A stretch of 64,000 bases of DNA from Caldilineaceae bacterium (GCA_019637695.1 JAHBVG010000001.1:84948-148947), one strand, 5' to 3'. Shown: positions 41,656 through 51,086, counted from the first letter of the stretch. Translations and numbers: made by a program. Notes: a model not told the origin generated them from the letters alone.

Positions 41656-44052
41656 ATGTCCCGACCCTGGCTCCTCGTCCCCAAAGTGGATCCATCCACC
41701 GAACTGCGCGCTGCCGTGGGGGGGCACCCCCTGGTGCCCCAGTTGCTCGCCCAACGCGGTTTGGACACGCCCGATAAGGCTCTCCCCTTCCTCGACATTG
41801 AACATTACCGGCCAGCAGAGCCATCCGCGCTCGTCGGACTGGATCGGGCGGCGCGACTGCTCCACGACGCCATCCGCAGCGAGGAGAAGATCCTGGTTTG
41901 GGGCGATTTTGACGTGGACGGCCAGACCAGCACCTCGCTCCTGGTGGCGGCGCTGCGCAACTTAGGACGCGACGAGGATGTGCGCTTTCATGTACCCAAT
42001 CGCTTCAGCGAAAGCCACGGCATACGCGTGGAGAAACTTCGCGAATACCTGAGCGATCCCGCCTTCCCGCCCACGGTGCTGCTGACCTGCGACACCGGCA
42101 TCGCCGAAGGCCCCGGTGTGGGCATGGCTAAGAATCACGGGCTGACCGTCGTCATCACCGATCACCACGATCTGACCGCCGAGTTTGCCGACTGCGAACT
42201 GGGGATCGATCCACCCTGCGGCGACCCGGTTGAGGCGGCGGGGCAGGAGAGTGTGCGCCGCGCCGATGCTATTGTGAATCCTAAATTTCAGCGTGTCGAC
42301 GATCCGCTGCGCACATTGCCCGGCGTGGGGGTGGCCTATAAACTGGTGCAGCGCCTCTACGAACTGTCGGATCGCGGCGGCGAAGAGGAAAAATTCCTCG
42401 ATTTGGTGGCATTGGGGATCGTCGCCGACGTGGCGGAACAGGTCAACGACGCCCGCTATCTGCTCCAATTAGGATTGGACAAGCTGCGCCGCACGCAGCG
42501 CACAGGGCTTCAGGCGCTGATGTACAATGCACGCATCAACCCAGAGATCCTCAGCGCCGAGGACATTGGCTTTCAACTCGGCCCGCGCATGAACGCATTG
42601 GGCCGCCTCGAAGATGCCACCGTCGCCGTGGAACTGCTCACCACCCGCGATCCCATCCGCGCCGGGGAACTGGCCGCGCGCATGGAACGGCTCAACAACC
42701 AGCGCCGCCTGCTCACCAGCCAGATCAGCAGCACCGCGCTAGAAATTATCAATCGCAATCCCCAATATTTGGATTTCAACGCCATTGTCCTCGCCCATCC
42801 CCAATGGCACGCCGGGATCGTGGGCATCGTCGCCTCGCGCATTGTCGAGGAGTTCAACAAACCCGCGGTACTCTTGCTCAACCCGCCCGGCGAACCCGCC
42901 CGCGGCAGCGCGCGCAGCACCCCCGGTGTGGACATTGGCGCGTCCATCGCCGCCTGCGCCGATCTGCTGATTGGATTCGGCGGCCATCCCGGCGCGGCGG
43001 GGCTATCCTTGCCCGCTGACAACGTGGATCGCTTCCGCCGCGAACTGAGCCGCCAGATCGAACATCACCGCATCGACGCTGGCCCCGACGGGCTGCGCAT
43101 CGACGCCGAAGTTCCCTTTGGGGATCTCAGTCTCTCGCTCGTGGAACAGATCGACCGGCTGGCTCCTTTCGGCAACGGCAACCCCAAGCCCATCTTCATG
43201 AGCCGCCGCCTCGCCGTCGTTGACGACCGCCGCATCGGCAAAGATGGAACCCATCGCAAGCTGTTGCTTGAGGATAGTAAGGGCAGCAAACAGCCCGTGA
43301 TCTGGTTCCGCGGCGCGGATGTGGAACTCCCCGACGGCGCCATCGACTTCGCCTACAGCCTCAGCATTAACGAATACAAGGGTGAGCGTTCGCTGCAACT
43401 AGGATACGTCGCCAGCCGCCCCGCCGAGGTGGATCGCATCGACGTGGTGGAAGTCAAGCCCAAACGGTTGCCCATCCACGATCTGCGCCAGGAGACGGTC
43501 AATCCCGCCGATCTACCCGCGGACGCTTTCTGGCTGGCCGAAGGCACCGCGCTGGGCGATCTCCCCTTCCGCTCCCGGCTCGATGCCCATCAGGCCAAAG
43601 CGGGCCGCCCCCTTGTGCTGTGGAGCAGCCCACCTTCGCAAGAGCTGACGGGTTGGCTTGTGGAAACGTTGAATCCTTCCGCCATCTACCTCATCGGCCA
43701 GGATACCGCCGACGACTCGCTCGACGGCGTCCTCAAGGCCGTGGCGGGGATGGCGAAGTACGCGCTCTCGCAGGATTGCCGCGTGACCATCGATCGTATG
43801 GCTGCGCGCATCGGTTCCACCGAAGCCGTGATCCGCCACAGCCTGCTCTGGCTGGAGATGAAGAATCTGATCCAAGTGATGGAATGGGAAGGCGGTGATG
43901 TCGTGCGCATCGCCGCTGGCAACGGCAATCGCCCCGATGAGACTGAGCGTCAGATCCTTCAGGCCCAATTGGACGAACAACTGGCGGAAGTCCGCGCTTA
44001 TCGCCGCTTCTTCAAACGGGCGAAGTTTGCCGATCTTCGACTTGACTCCTGA
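41656..44052 (+). CDS. recJ: Single-stranded-DNA-specific exonuclease RecJ
   Basis: 798 residues, longer than typical RecJ (~560-580). The DHH phosphoesterase motifs are present: ILVWGDFDVDGQTSTSLL (motif I), LTCDTGIAE, VITDHHDL (motif III, Asp-His-His) and GVGVAYKLVQ. DHHA1 appears in the middle (HAGIVGIVASRIVEEF, GSARSTPGVDIG, GFGGHPGAAGLSLP), then an OB-like domain. The last ~220 residues form an extra C-terminal region with a helical winged-helix look (RMAARIGSTEAVIRHSLLWL). RecJ degrades 5' single-stranded ends in repair. The 3' end overlaps the convergent hydrolase gene by about 40 bases. Confidence 0.92.
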   Translation: MSRPWLLVPKVDPSTELRAAVGGHPLVPQLLAQRGLDTPDKALPFLDIEHYRPAEPSALVGLDRAARLLHDAIRSEEKILVWGDFDVDGQTSTSLLVAALRNLGRDEDVRFHVPNRFSESHGIRVEKLREYLSDPAFPPTVLLTCDTGIAEGPGVGMAKNHGLTVVITDHHDLTAEFADCELGIDPPCGDPVEAAGQESVRRADAIVNPKFQRVDDPLRTLPGVGVAYKLVQRLYELSDRGGEEEKFLDLVALGIVADVAEQVNDARYLLQLGLDKLRRTQRTGLQALMYNARINPEILSAEDIGFQLGPRMNALGRLEDATVAVELLTTRDPIRAGELAARMERLNNQRRLLTSQISSTALEIINRNPQYLDFNAIVLAHPQWHAGIVGIVASRIVEEFNKPAVLLLNPPGEPARGSARSTPGVDIGASIAACADLLIGFGGHPGAAGLSLPADNVDRFRRELSRQIEHHRIDAGPDGLRIDAEVPFGDLSLSLVEQIDRLAPFGNGNPKPIFMSRRLAVVDDRRIGKDGTHRKLLLEDSKGSKQPVIWFRGADVELPDGAIDFAYSLSINEYKGERSLQLGYVASRPAEVDRIDVVEVKPKRLPIHDLRQETVNPADLPADAFWLAEGTALGDLPFRSRLDAHQAKAGRPLVLWSSPPSQELTGWLVETLNPSAIYLIGQDTADDSLDGVLKAVAGMAKYALSQDCRVTIDRMAARIGSTEAVIRHSLLWLEMKNLIQVMEWEGGDVVRIAAGNGNRPDETERQILQAQLDEQLAEVRAYRRFFKRAKFADLRLDS

Positions 44053-44875
44053 TCCCCTCGACTTCCCGCATAAAGGACAGCATATCTGCTGTCACCTGCT
44101 CGGTAGCCTCCTCGATAAAGCCATGCCCCACGTCCGTGTACTCGATCAGCCGCGCCTGGGGAATACGGCTGGCAATGATGCGTGAGTTGACGGGCGGGAG
44201 TAAGCGATCCTCGCTGCCAACCTGGATCAACACCGGACATTGAAGCTCTGGTAAACGGTCGTAGGTGTCATGTGTCGTAACAATCGCCTGAAATTGACGG
44301 TGCTGAGTATGAGGAGGCAGTGCTGGGTAATTGAGCTTGGCCTGAAGACGACGTTCTAGAAAATCTGCATGAGTCGTTATAAAACGCTCGGTGAAGTTGA
44401 ATCGCCAGCCGTTGCGGATGTGCTCCGCCCGGTCGCTGACTGGCGGCTTGGTCAACTCTTCCATAATCTCAGGAGTCGGCGGAACCCCATGTGTAGCTTC
44501 CACCGCTGCCGCTGTTGTGCAGGCCAGGATCAGACTGCGCACCCGTTCGGGATAGTTGAGGCCGATATGTTGGGCGATCATGCCGCCCATGGAAACGCCC
44601 AACACGTGGGCCTGTTCGATCTCCAGCGCATCCAATACCGCCACCGTGTCCGCTGCAAACATCTTCATGCTGTAGGGGATGTCCGGCTTGTCCGAATGAC
44701 CAGTCCCCCGGTTGTCGAAGAGGATCACCCGATGTTCGGTCGCGAGCTTTTCCACAAATTCCGGCGACCATCCGGCGATATCCCCGCCGTAGCCGCCAAT
44801 CAGGATCATCGGCGTCCCGCTTTCCCCGTGAACCTCGTAGTAGATCGAAACATCACCAGCTTTAGCGTATGGCAT
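44012..44875 (-). CDS. Alpha/beta-fold hydrolase
   Basis: About 287 residues from ATG 44875 (AAAGGAGAG upstream). The catalytic triad is visible: nucleophile in LGVSMGGMIA, Asp in VGSEDRLLP, His in DVGHGFI. The oxyanion region is ILIGGYGGDIAGW. This is the 3-oxoadipate enol-lactonase/epoxide-hydrolase-like group; no substrate can be given. Longer frames upstream lack homology. Confidence 0.85.
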   Translation of the reverse strand: MPYAKAGDVSIYYEVHGESGTPMILIGGYGGDIAGWSPEFVEKLATEHRVILFDNRGTGHSDKPDIPYSMKMFAADTVAVLDALEIEQAHVLGVSMGGMIAQHIGLNYPERVRSLILACTTAAAVEATHGVPPTPEIMEELTKPPVSDRAEHIRNGWRFNFTERFITTHADFLERRLQAKLNYPALPPHTQHRQFQAIVTTHDTYDRLPELQCPVLIQVGSEDRLLPPVNSRIIASRIPQARLIEYTDVGHGFIEEATEQVTADMLSFMREVEGIRSQVEDRQTSPV

Positions 44876-44981
44876 AACAAACTCTCCTTTCCTGTTGTTG
44901 GGATGACGAAAGAGAGCCCTCGGAGGATAGGCATCTGCTTCTATTTTACTGTCCCCGCGTGACAAATTCGTCCCAAATAGA

Positions 44982-45008
44982 TTGGCATTTTGTGGCAGGG
45001 TGTATAAT
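44982..45008 (+). promoter_or_regulatory. Candidate promoter of the rRNA methyltransferase gene
   Basis: TTGGCA (44982-44987) and a perfect TATAAT (45003-45008) are separated by 15 bases. The gene start at 45042 lies 34 bases downstream of the -10 box. Confidence 0.5.
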
Positions 45009-45041
45009 TCAGACATTTGGCAGCAGACAGCAGAGGGGAAA

Positions 45042-46187
45042 ATGGAACACACTGTTCCCATCCTTGAGTTGGAATTGGAAACGATGACGCCGGGCGGCGA
45101 AGCGCTGGCCCGCCATGAAGGTATGGTGATCTTCGTCCCCTTTGGCGTGCCCGGCGAACGGGTGCAGGCGCGGATCACGTTGCAAAAAAAACGCTTTGCC
45201 CGCGCCGAAATTGTGGATATTCTGCGCGCAGCCCCTCACCGCGTTGAACCGGTCTGCCGCTACTTTGGGATCTGCGGCGGCTGCCAGTGGCAGCAGATCG
45301 AATACGGCGCGCAGTTGCTCTACAAAGAGGCCATTGTGGCGGAGCAGTTCACCCGCATCGGCAGATTTGCGGATGCACAGGTGCTGCCCTGCATCCCCAG
45401 CCCGTCGCCGTACGGATACCGCAACCGCGCCCGGCTGGCCCGTTCCCCGCGCAACCGCCCTGGCTATCGCGCCGCCCAATCCCACGCTGTGGTGGAGGTG
45501 GACGATTGCCCAATCCTCGAAGCGGATCTCAACCAGCGTCTGCACGAAATCTCACGAATTGGCCTTCCCCCCGGTGATGGCGATTGGGAGTTGCGGCCCG
45601 ACGCGTCCACCCTGCGTGTGGGCGATTTCCGCTACACCGTCTCGCCCGACTCCTTTTTTCAGGTCAACACCCTCATCGCCGCTCGCCTCGTAGACGAAGT
45701 GCTGGCCCAGCTCGATCTGCGTGGAAATGAGCGCGTCCTCGATCTCTACTGCGGCGTCGGTCTCTTCACCCTGCCCTTGAGTCTGCGCGCCGCCCACATC
45801 ACCGGCGTCGAGTTCAGTTCATCCGCCACCGCAGACGCCGCCGCCAATCTCGCCGCCCTGCGCGCGGATCATCCCCATATGGCCGAAACGACGATCCTCA
45901 CCGCCGCTGTGGAAGAAGCGCTCGCCCGCCCCCAAATTGCCGATGGGCGCTGGGATGCCGTGATCGTCGATCCGCCGCGGGCGGGCGTGGATCGCGGAGC
46001 ATTGGAGCGCATCCTCGCCCTGCGTCCGCCGCAGATCGTCTACGTCTCCTGCGACCCGGCGACGCTGGCCCGCGATGCGCGCATCCTCGCCGATGGGGGC
46101 TACGTCCTCGGCCCGATCCAGCCGCTGGACATGTTCCCGCAAACCCATCATGTAGAGTCGGTGGCGCGTTTAACCAAATTCTTGTAA
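45042..46187 (+). CDS. 23S rRNA m5U methyltransferase (RumA/RlmD-like)
   Basis: 381 residues with a strong AGAGGGG upstream of ATG 45042. An N-terminal TRAM-like domain (PILELELETMTPGGEALAR) is followed by the Fe-S cluster Cys motif CRYFGICGGCQW and a Cys in DDCPILE. The Rossmann methyltransferase domain has VLDLYCGVGLFTLPL, the VDPPRAG motif and the catalytic Cys in VSCDPATLARD. The family methylates uracil C5 in rRNA (or tRNA for TrmA). The RumA type with the Fe-S cluster is more likely. Confidence 0.92.
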   Translation: MEHTVPILELELETMTPGGEALARHEGMVIFVPFGVPGERVQARITLQKKRFARAEIVDILRAAPHRVEPVCRYFGICGGCQWQQIEYGAQLLYKEAIVAEQFTRIGRFADAQVLPCIPSPSPYGYRNRARLARSPRNRPGYRAAQSHAVVEVDDCPILEADLNQRLHEISRIGLPPGDGDWELRPDASTLRVGDFRYTVSPDSFFQVNTLIAARLVDEVLAQLDLRGNERVLDLYCGVGLFTLPLSLRAAHITGVEFSSSATADAAANLAALRADHPHMAETTILTAAVEEALARPQIADGRWDAVIVDPPRAGVDRGALERILALRPPQIVYVSCDPATLARDARILADGGYVLGPIQPLDMFPQTHHVESVARLTKFL

Positions 46188-46430
46188 ACACGGATTTTAG
46201 GACCACTGCATACGGATGTTGGGCATGGACGAGATTGCGTTCAAAAAACGTCTCTGGGCGTCCCGATGGATATGTGGCGTCCCTATCGGCCAGATTCAGC
46301 AGCAAACCGATCATGATTGCTAAGTGAGTTGCCCAAGCGAGTCTATCAACGTATCATATAATAGAAAGATATAGCCCTTTGGAAAGTCTCGTCTCTCTTG
46401 CTTTTGTCAGTCAATCAGGAAGGGACCACA

Positions 46431-47534
46431 ATGGATAAGCAAATGCGCACAGAAGCGCGCACAGAAGCGCGCACAGAAGCGCGTACAGTGGCAGCGAAAA
46501 TGGGCGAAGCGGTGACGAATTTTGTGGCCGCGCTCACGGCGGATCAACGGCGCAAGGCGCTGATAGCCTTTGACGACGAGCGCGAGCGCACCAACTGGCA
46601 TTTTACGCCCATTCCCCGCGCCGGGCTGCCGCTGACCGAGATGACGCGCGACCAGCAGCAGTTGGCCTTCCGGGTGGTGGCGACGGGGTTGAGCCGCGCC
46701 GGTTTTGTCACCGCGTCCACAATTATGGGGTTGGAGACGGCGCTCGACGCCAAGGAAGGGTGGCAGCGTCCCTTACCTGGCCGCGATCCCATGCTCTATT
46801 ATCTCAGCATCTTCGGTGAACCCCACGCCGAACATCCCTGGGGATGGCGCTTCGAGGGCCATCATATCTCGCTCAACTACACCATCGCCAAAGGGCAGAT
46901 CATCGCCCCCACGCCCACCTTTTTTGGGGCCAACCCGGCGGAGGCTCCGCTGGGCGGCGTCGCCACCCTGCGCCCGCTCATCGGCATTGAGGATCTGGCG
47001 CGCGAATTGCTCCACACGTTGGATGAGGAACAGCGCGCTTCTGCTATCCTCGCGCCCGTCGCCCCCATGGACATCGTTATGAGCAACCGCCCTTATGTGG
47101 TGGAAAACGCGCTCGACGTTGAAGACCCGCACGAGATCGCCGAATGGATGCGCCAGACCGGCATCACCCCTGCCCAAGTAGAGAGGCTGCGCTACACGTC
47201 GACACCCAAGGGAGTCCCCGCCACGGCCATGAACGGGGGGCAGCGCGAAATTTTAGAAACCTTGATCCGCGAGTACATCCACCGAATGCCCGACGAACTG
47301 GCCGACATCGAATGGCAAGCACTCCAACAGCGCGGACTGAGCCAGGTCCATTTTGCCTGGGCGGGTGGCATTGAACGCTACCAGCCCCACTACTATCGGT
47401 TGCAGGGTGTGCGCTTCCTTGTGGAGTACGACAACACGCAGAACGACGCCAACCACATCCACTCGGTCTGGCGCGATCCGGCGGACGATTTCGGCGCGGA
47501 TCTGCTGGCGCATCATTATCAGCATGAGCATTAG
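46431..47534 (+). CDS. DUF3500 family protein
   Basis: About 367 residues from ATG 46431 (AGGAAGGG upstream). It has the DUF3500 blocks RTNWHFTPIPRAGLPL, HPWGWRFEGHHISLNY and the C-terminal VHFAWAGGIERYQPHYYRLQ, ANHIHSVWRDP. The family's role is unknown. The N-terminus carries three (TEAR) repeats encoded by a 12-bp direct repeat at 46446-46489. It is followed after a few bases by the AlkD-like gene, likely in one transcript. Confidence 0.85.
   Translation: MDKQMRTEARTEARTEARTVAAKMGEAVTNFVAALTADQRRKALIAFDDERERTNWHFTPIPRAGLPLTEMTRDQQQLAFRVVATGLSRAGFVTASTIMGLETALDAKEGWQRPLPGRDPMLYYLSIFGEPHAEHPWGWRFEGHHISLNYTIAKGQIIAPTPTFFGANPAEAPLGGVATLRPLIGIEDLARELLHTLDEEQRASAILAPVAPMDIVMSNRPYVVENALDVEDPHEIAEWMRQTGITPAQVERLRYTSTPKGVPATAMNGGQREILETLIREYIHRMPDELADIEWQALQQRGLSQVHFAWAGGIERYQPHYYRLQGVRFLVEYDNTQNDANHIHSVWRDPADDFGADLLAHHYQHEH
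46446..46489 (+). repeat. 12-bp direct repeat coding (TEAR)x3
   Basis: The unit ACAGAAGCGCGC is repeated three times head to tail near the 5' end of the DUF3500 gene, adding MRTEARTEARTEAR to the N-terminus. Slippage could change the copy number without shifting the frame. Confidence 0.8.
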
Positions 47535-47542
47535 ATAAAGTG

Positions 47543-48244
47543 ATGAACGCCGAAACCGTCCAACAAGCCCTCGCCGAACTGGCGGATCCGTCCATTGCTG
47601 AGCATTCCCAGCGCTTCTTCAAGAGTGGTCCTGGCGAGTACGGCGAAGGGGATCGCTTCCGCGGCATCCGCGTGCCGGTACAGCGGAAGGTGGCGCAGCG
47701 TTTTGATCGCCTGCCCCTGGACGAGACCGAGCGGCTGCTCCACTCCCCCTTCCACGAGGATCGGCTGACGGCACTGCTGATCCTCGTGCGACAGTACGGG
47801 CGCAGGCAAGCGGATCGTCAGGCCATCTACGATCTCTACCTGCGCAACACTCAATTCATCAACAACTGGGATCTGGTCGATAGCTCCGCGCCGCAGATCG
47901 TGGGCGCCTTCCTTGTGGATAAACCCCGCGCCATCCTCGATGAGTTGGCTCGTTCCAGCTCGCTATGGGAGCGACGCATTGCCATTATGGCGACCCAGCA
48001 CTTTATCAAACTGGGCGAGTTCGACGATACCCTGCGCCTGGCCCGCATCCTCCTTCACGACCGCGAGGATCTGATCCACAAGGCCGTGGGCTGGATGCTA
48101 CGCGAAGTGGGCAACCGCGATCTGGCGGTGGAAGAGGCTTTCCTGGCCCAGACTTACCAGACCATGCCGCGCACGATGTTGCGCTACGCAATTGAAAAGT
48201 TTCCCGAAGACAGGCGAAAGGCCTATCTGGTCGGGGAGGTATGA
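47543..48244 (+). CDS. DNA alkylation repair protein (AlkD-like, HEAT repeats)
   Basis: 233 residues. The helical HEAT-repeat pattern of AlkD-type glycosylases is present: FKSGPGEYGEGDRFRGIRVP, NWDLVDSSAPQIVGAFL, SSSLWERRIAIMAT, KAVGWMLREVGNRD and PRTMLRYAIEKFP. The catalytic Asp of NWDLVD and the Trp in SLWERR match the family. The enzyme excises alkylated purines such as N3- and N7-alkyl bases. It follows the DUF3500 gene, possibly in one transcript. The start is ATG 47543 (GTG 47540 is adjacent). Confidence 0.9.
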   Translation: MNAETVQQALAELADPSIAEHSQRFFKSGPGEYGEGDRFRGIRVPVQRKVAQRFDRLPLDETERLLHSPFHEDRLTALLILVRQYGRRQADRQAIYDLYLRNTQFINNWDLVDSSAPQIVGAFLVDKPRAILDELARSSSLWERRIAIMATQHFIKLGEFDDTLRLARILLHDREDLIHKAVGWMLREVGNRDLAVEEAFLAQTYQTMPRTMLRYAIEKFPEDRRKAYLVGEV

Positions 48245-48286
48245 GGCGACGGATAGTGCGTAGTCCGTTCTGCCTGCTTGGGCGTG

Positions 48287-49537
48287 CTACCATCCACGCG
48301 CCACCACCGCCACCGCGTTGCCTACGCCATCCTCGCTGCGGATCTTTTCACCCAGATCGGCAGCGAGGCGACGCATGGATGGATTGGAGACGGCTTCGGT
48401 GATGGCGTCACCCAGCCGTTCACCGGTGAGCCGTTTGCGTGGAATCGGCTGCGGTCCCACGCCCAGGTCGGCGATGCGACGCCCCCAGAAGGGTTGATCC
48501 ATGCCGAAGGGCGTCACAATGGAGGGCACACCCGCGCGCAGGCCGGCGGCGGTGGTCCCCGCGCCGCCGTGGTGGACGACGGCGGCCATGCGCGGGAAGA
48601 GCCAGCTATGCGGCAGCGACGAGATCAGATGCACTGTGTCGGGGAGATCCGTTGGTTTGAGTCCGCCCCAGCCCGAGGCGATGACGCCGCGCTGCCTCGA
48701 ACGCGCCAACGCGTCCAACGTGATGCGCCCTGCCTCCTCAGGATTGCGGCTGCCCATGCTGCCAAAGCCGATGTAAACCGGCGGATCGCCCGCGTCGAGG
48801 AAAGCCATCAGATCGGCGGGCGGCTGCCAGTCCTCCCCTTCGTCGAGGAACCAATAGCCTGTCACATGGGCCTGCGCTCCCCAGTCTTGTGGACGGGGCA
48901 GGACGTGGGCGCTGTAGCCGTAGAGGGTTGGGGGCTGGCTGCGCGCCAGATCGCGGAAGGGTCCCCACAAGGGCGGTTTGGGCATCCCCAACAGCCTGCG
49001 CGTTTCGGCATCGCTGGCTTTGGTACTCTGCCAGAAGAGTTGATGGGTCACATGGTAGGAGAAGCGGTTGAGCAGCTTTCCTAGTGGAAGGCTTGGAACC
49101 AGCGGCGTGGAAAATTCCTGTGTTGGTGTAAAAGGCACCACGTACGCCTGAATCACGGGGATCTTATAGTGGGCGGCAATCGAGAAGACGCCGCCCAATC
49201 CGGCCATGCCGGTGATGATCAGATCGCTGCCTTCCAACAGCGGGGGAAGTTTGGGGGCCAGGTCGGCGGCGGCGTTCTTCACCTCCGCCTGCATTTTACC
49301 CAGTACGGTGAAGAAGTTTCCCCCTTCGATGGCCTTGCGCCATTCCTCACTCTGGATGCGTTCCTCTGCGCCCATGCCCATTGAACCAAATGGAACGCCT
49401 GCGCCAGTGATTAGGGCTTCAAAATTCTCGCTGGCGAGCAGCCGCACGTTGTAGCCGGCCTCCTGCAATCCTTTGCTCAGGGCGAGATAGGGCTGTACAT
49501 CCCCGCGGGTGCCAGAGGCGACAACGGAAATTTTCAT
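48287..49537 (-). CDS. GT1-type glycosyltransferase (MGT / sterol-glucosyltransferase-like)
   Basis: About 416 residues from ATG 49537 with AAGGA upstream. The N-terminal VASGTRGDVQPYLALSKGL and the C-terminal UDP-sugar-binding block VVHHGGAGTTAAGLRAGVPS with IVTPFGMDQPFWGRR are clear. Family members transfer sugar to small aglycones (macrolides, sterols, lipids). The TetR gene upstream probably controls it, so it may inactivate a toxic compound. The acceptor is unknown. Confidence 0.88.
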   Translation of the reverse strand: MKISVVASGTRGDVQPYLALSKGLQEAGYNVRLLASENFEALITGAGVPFGSMGMGAEERIQSEEWRKAIEGGNFFTVLGKMQAEVKNAAADLAPKLPPLLEGSDLIITGMAGLGGVFSIAAHYKIPVIQAYVVPFTPTQEFSTPLVPSLPLGKLLNRFSYHVTHQLFWQSTKASDAETRRLLGMPKPPLWGPFRDLARSQPPTLYGYSAHVLPRPQDWGAQAHVTGYWFLDEGEDWQPPADLMAFLDAGDPPVYIGFGSMGSRNPEEAGRITLDALARSRQRGVIASGWGGLKPTDLPDTVHLISSLPHSWLFPRMAAVVHHGGAGTTAAGLRAGVPSIVTPFGMDQPFWGRRIADLGVGPQPIPRKRLTGERLGDAITEAVSNPSMRRLAADLGEKIRSEDGVGNAVAVVARGW

Positions 49538-49567
49538 GTGGTTTGTTCCTTGGTTGTTAACCCGAAA

Positions 49568-49642
49568 TGGATCGAGGCCATACAAAGATACATGAAGAGC
49601 AGAGCAATGCTTTGTGTTTGTTCGTGTGCCTTCGTGGATCAA
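49568..49642. repeat. Dispersed inverted repeat (CCACGAAG family), copy 2
   Basis: The sequence between the TetR and glycosyltransferase genes contains GATCGAGGCCATACAAAG at one side and CGTGTGCCTTCGTGGATC at the other. It shares TTCGTGTGCCTTCGTGGATC with the element at 27187-27266. Confidence 0.55.
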
Positions 49643-49644
49643 AG

Positions 49645-50256
49645 TCAGGATGGGTTGTAAATGCCGTTCAAAATCAGATCGGTCAATGTGTCAGGAAGTT
49701 GATCCCATTGGGCGCTGAGCGCGCTGTCGCCCAGCGTGTATTCGATCATCAGCCCCAGGATCATGGCGGAGATGGCGCGCACGGTGAGGCCGACATCGGG
49801 GATGTGGAGCCGGCCCTGGTCCACCTGAGCTTGCAGATAGCTTTCTGCTATGGCCAGCGTCGGCGCCATGATCTGCTCATAGTAGCGCGTGCGCAACTCG
49901 TCGTTGACCATCATCTCCGAAAGGACAATGCGAAAGAGCGCGAAGTTGTCTTCCCTCAGGCCGGTCAACGGCTGCTGTACAAAGGCGCGCACAAAGGCGC
50001 GCGTGTCGACTTCATCGGGCGCGGGCATCGTCTGCTCAGCGAGGATGCTCTCGCGCATGCGCTCGAAGATGCCCAAGAGCAGCATCGACTTGTTCTCGAA
50101 ATAGTTGTAAATGGTGCCGTCGGCGATGCCGGCCTGCCGGGCAATATCGCGGATCGTCGTCGGGTGGAACCCTTTCTCAGCAAAGACAATCGCCGCGGCG
50201 TCGAGGATCTGATTCTTGCGGGCGGCGATGAGCGCTTGTTGGATGGGATCGGTCAT
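49645..50256 (-). CDS. TetR-family transcriptional regulator
   Basis: 203 residues. The N-terminal helix-turn-helix reads ILDAAAIVFAEKGFHPTTI, RDIARQAGIADGTIYNYFENK, a typical TetR DNA-binding domain. The C-terminal ligand-binding domain (about 75-203) is helical. A matching palindrome (50353-50368) lies upstream of its start, so autorepression is expected. It should co-regulate the downstream glycosyltransferase gene, with an unknown ligand as inducer. The ATG at 50256 is chosen; the longer upstream frame is not conserved. Confidence 0.92.
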   Translation of the reverse strand: MTDPIQQALIAARKNQILDAAAIVFAEKGFHPTTIRDIARQAGIADGTIYNYFENKSMLLLGIFERMRESILAEQTMPAPDEVDTRAFVRAFVQQPLTGLREDNFALFRIVLSEMMVNDELRTRYYEQIMAPTLAIAESYLQAQVDQGRLHIPDVGLTVRAISAMILGLMIEYTLGDSALSAQWDQLPDTLTDLILNGIYNPS

Positions 50257-50352
50257 GGGTGTGTCCTGTGCGTGATGATGAGTGATACGTGACGCGTGAT
50301 TGATGGTCGAGAGTGAGCCATTATTAATATTTGTGAATATAGATTCCTTTGA

Positions 50353-50368
50353 ATGAATGGTCATTCAT
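50353..50368. promoter_or_regulatory. Palindromic TetR-type operator
   Basis: ATGAATG (50353-50359), GT, CATTCAT (50362-50368): a perfect 7-bp inverted repeat with 2-base centre. The TGAATG/CATTCA half-sites are common for TetR/AcrR regulators. It lies about 97 bases upstream of the TetR gene start, in the divergent spacer that also precedes the acetyltransferase gene. Confidence 0.75.
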
Positions 50369-50552
50369 ATATTGTGGGCAATGATATGCGGAGGAGTTGT
50401 TTTTGTCAAAAGGGCAAAGTAAGTTTAGTTCAATATCTTTGGTGGCGGTGTAAATTCCATGTTAAACTGAATTTATTCCACTCCCCGCACTGACTGGACT
50501 GCTATACGGAATTCAGCTTTTGCCGCTACCCTCACCCAAGAGGATTCAGAGA

Positions 50553-51086
50553 ATGAATATCGAACTCAAGTTGTCTACACACCAGGATGCTCACATCATC
50601 AAGAACTTGTGGCCCCTCTATCAACATGATATCTCTGAATTTGACGCAAGCAAGCCCAATCGGCACGGCCTTTTCGGTGTGGATGACAGTGTGATCACAT
50701 TGGCGGAGCATGTTGAGTCGTTGAGTGGTTGGTGGAACGATCCGCAATCGCTATTCCCCTACCTCATTCTCGTCAACGGATCTCCGGCTGGGTTCAACCT
50801 GGTTGCAGCACGCTCACGTCTTCCGCAAGGCATAGAGGCCGACTTCGTGGTGCATGAGTTCTTTGTATTACACGCGTACCGGGGGAACGGCATTGGAGAA
50901 AAGGCTGCGGTTGATGGATTCGCCATGCATAAAGGGAAGTGGGAGATCGTCACCTATCCCAATCATGCGCGAGCCATCACATTTTGGCGGAGGGTCGTCG
51001 ACGGCTACAGCAGAAGCGGATACGCAGAAGATGAGATGGATCACCCGTGGGGAAGAAAGGTAGTCTTCCGCTTTGACAATTCCTAG
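50553..51086 (+). CDS. GNAT-family N-acetyltransferase
   Basis: About 177 residues. Acetyl-CoA-binding motif A is visible as HEFFVLHAYRGNGIGEKAA (Arg-Gly-x-Gly-Ile-Gly), with strand-4 and later YPNHARAITFWRRV. The N-terminal ~60 residues form a helix-rich region. The substrate is unknown. It is divergently oriented from the TetR gene with about 300 bases between, so TetR could also influence it. Start ATG 50553. Confidence 0.85.
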   Translation: MNIELKLSTHQDAHIIKNLWPLYQHDISEFDASKPNRHGLFGVDDSVITLAEHVESLSGWWNDPQSLFPYLILVNGSPAGFNLVAARSRLPQGIEADFVVHEFFVLHAYRGNGIGEKAAVDGFAMHKGKWEIVTYPNHARAITFWRRVVDGYSRSGYAEDEMDHPWGRKVVFRFDNS

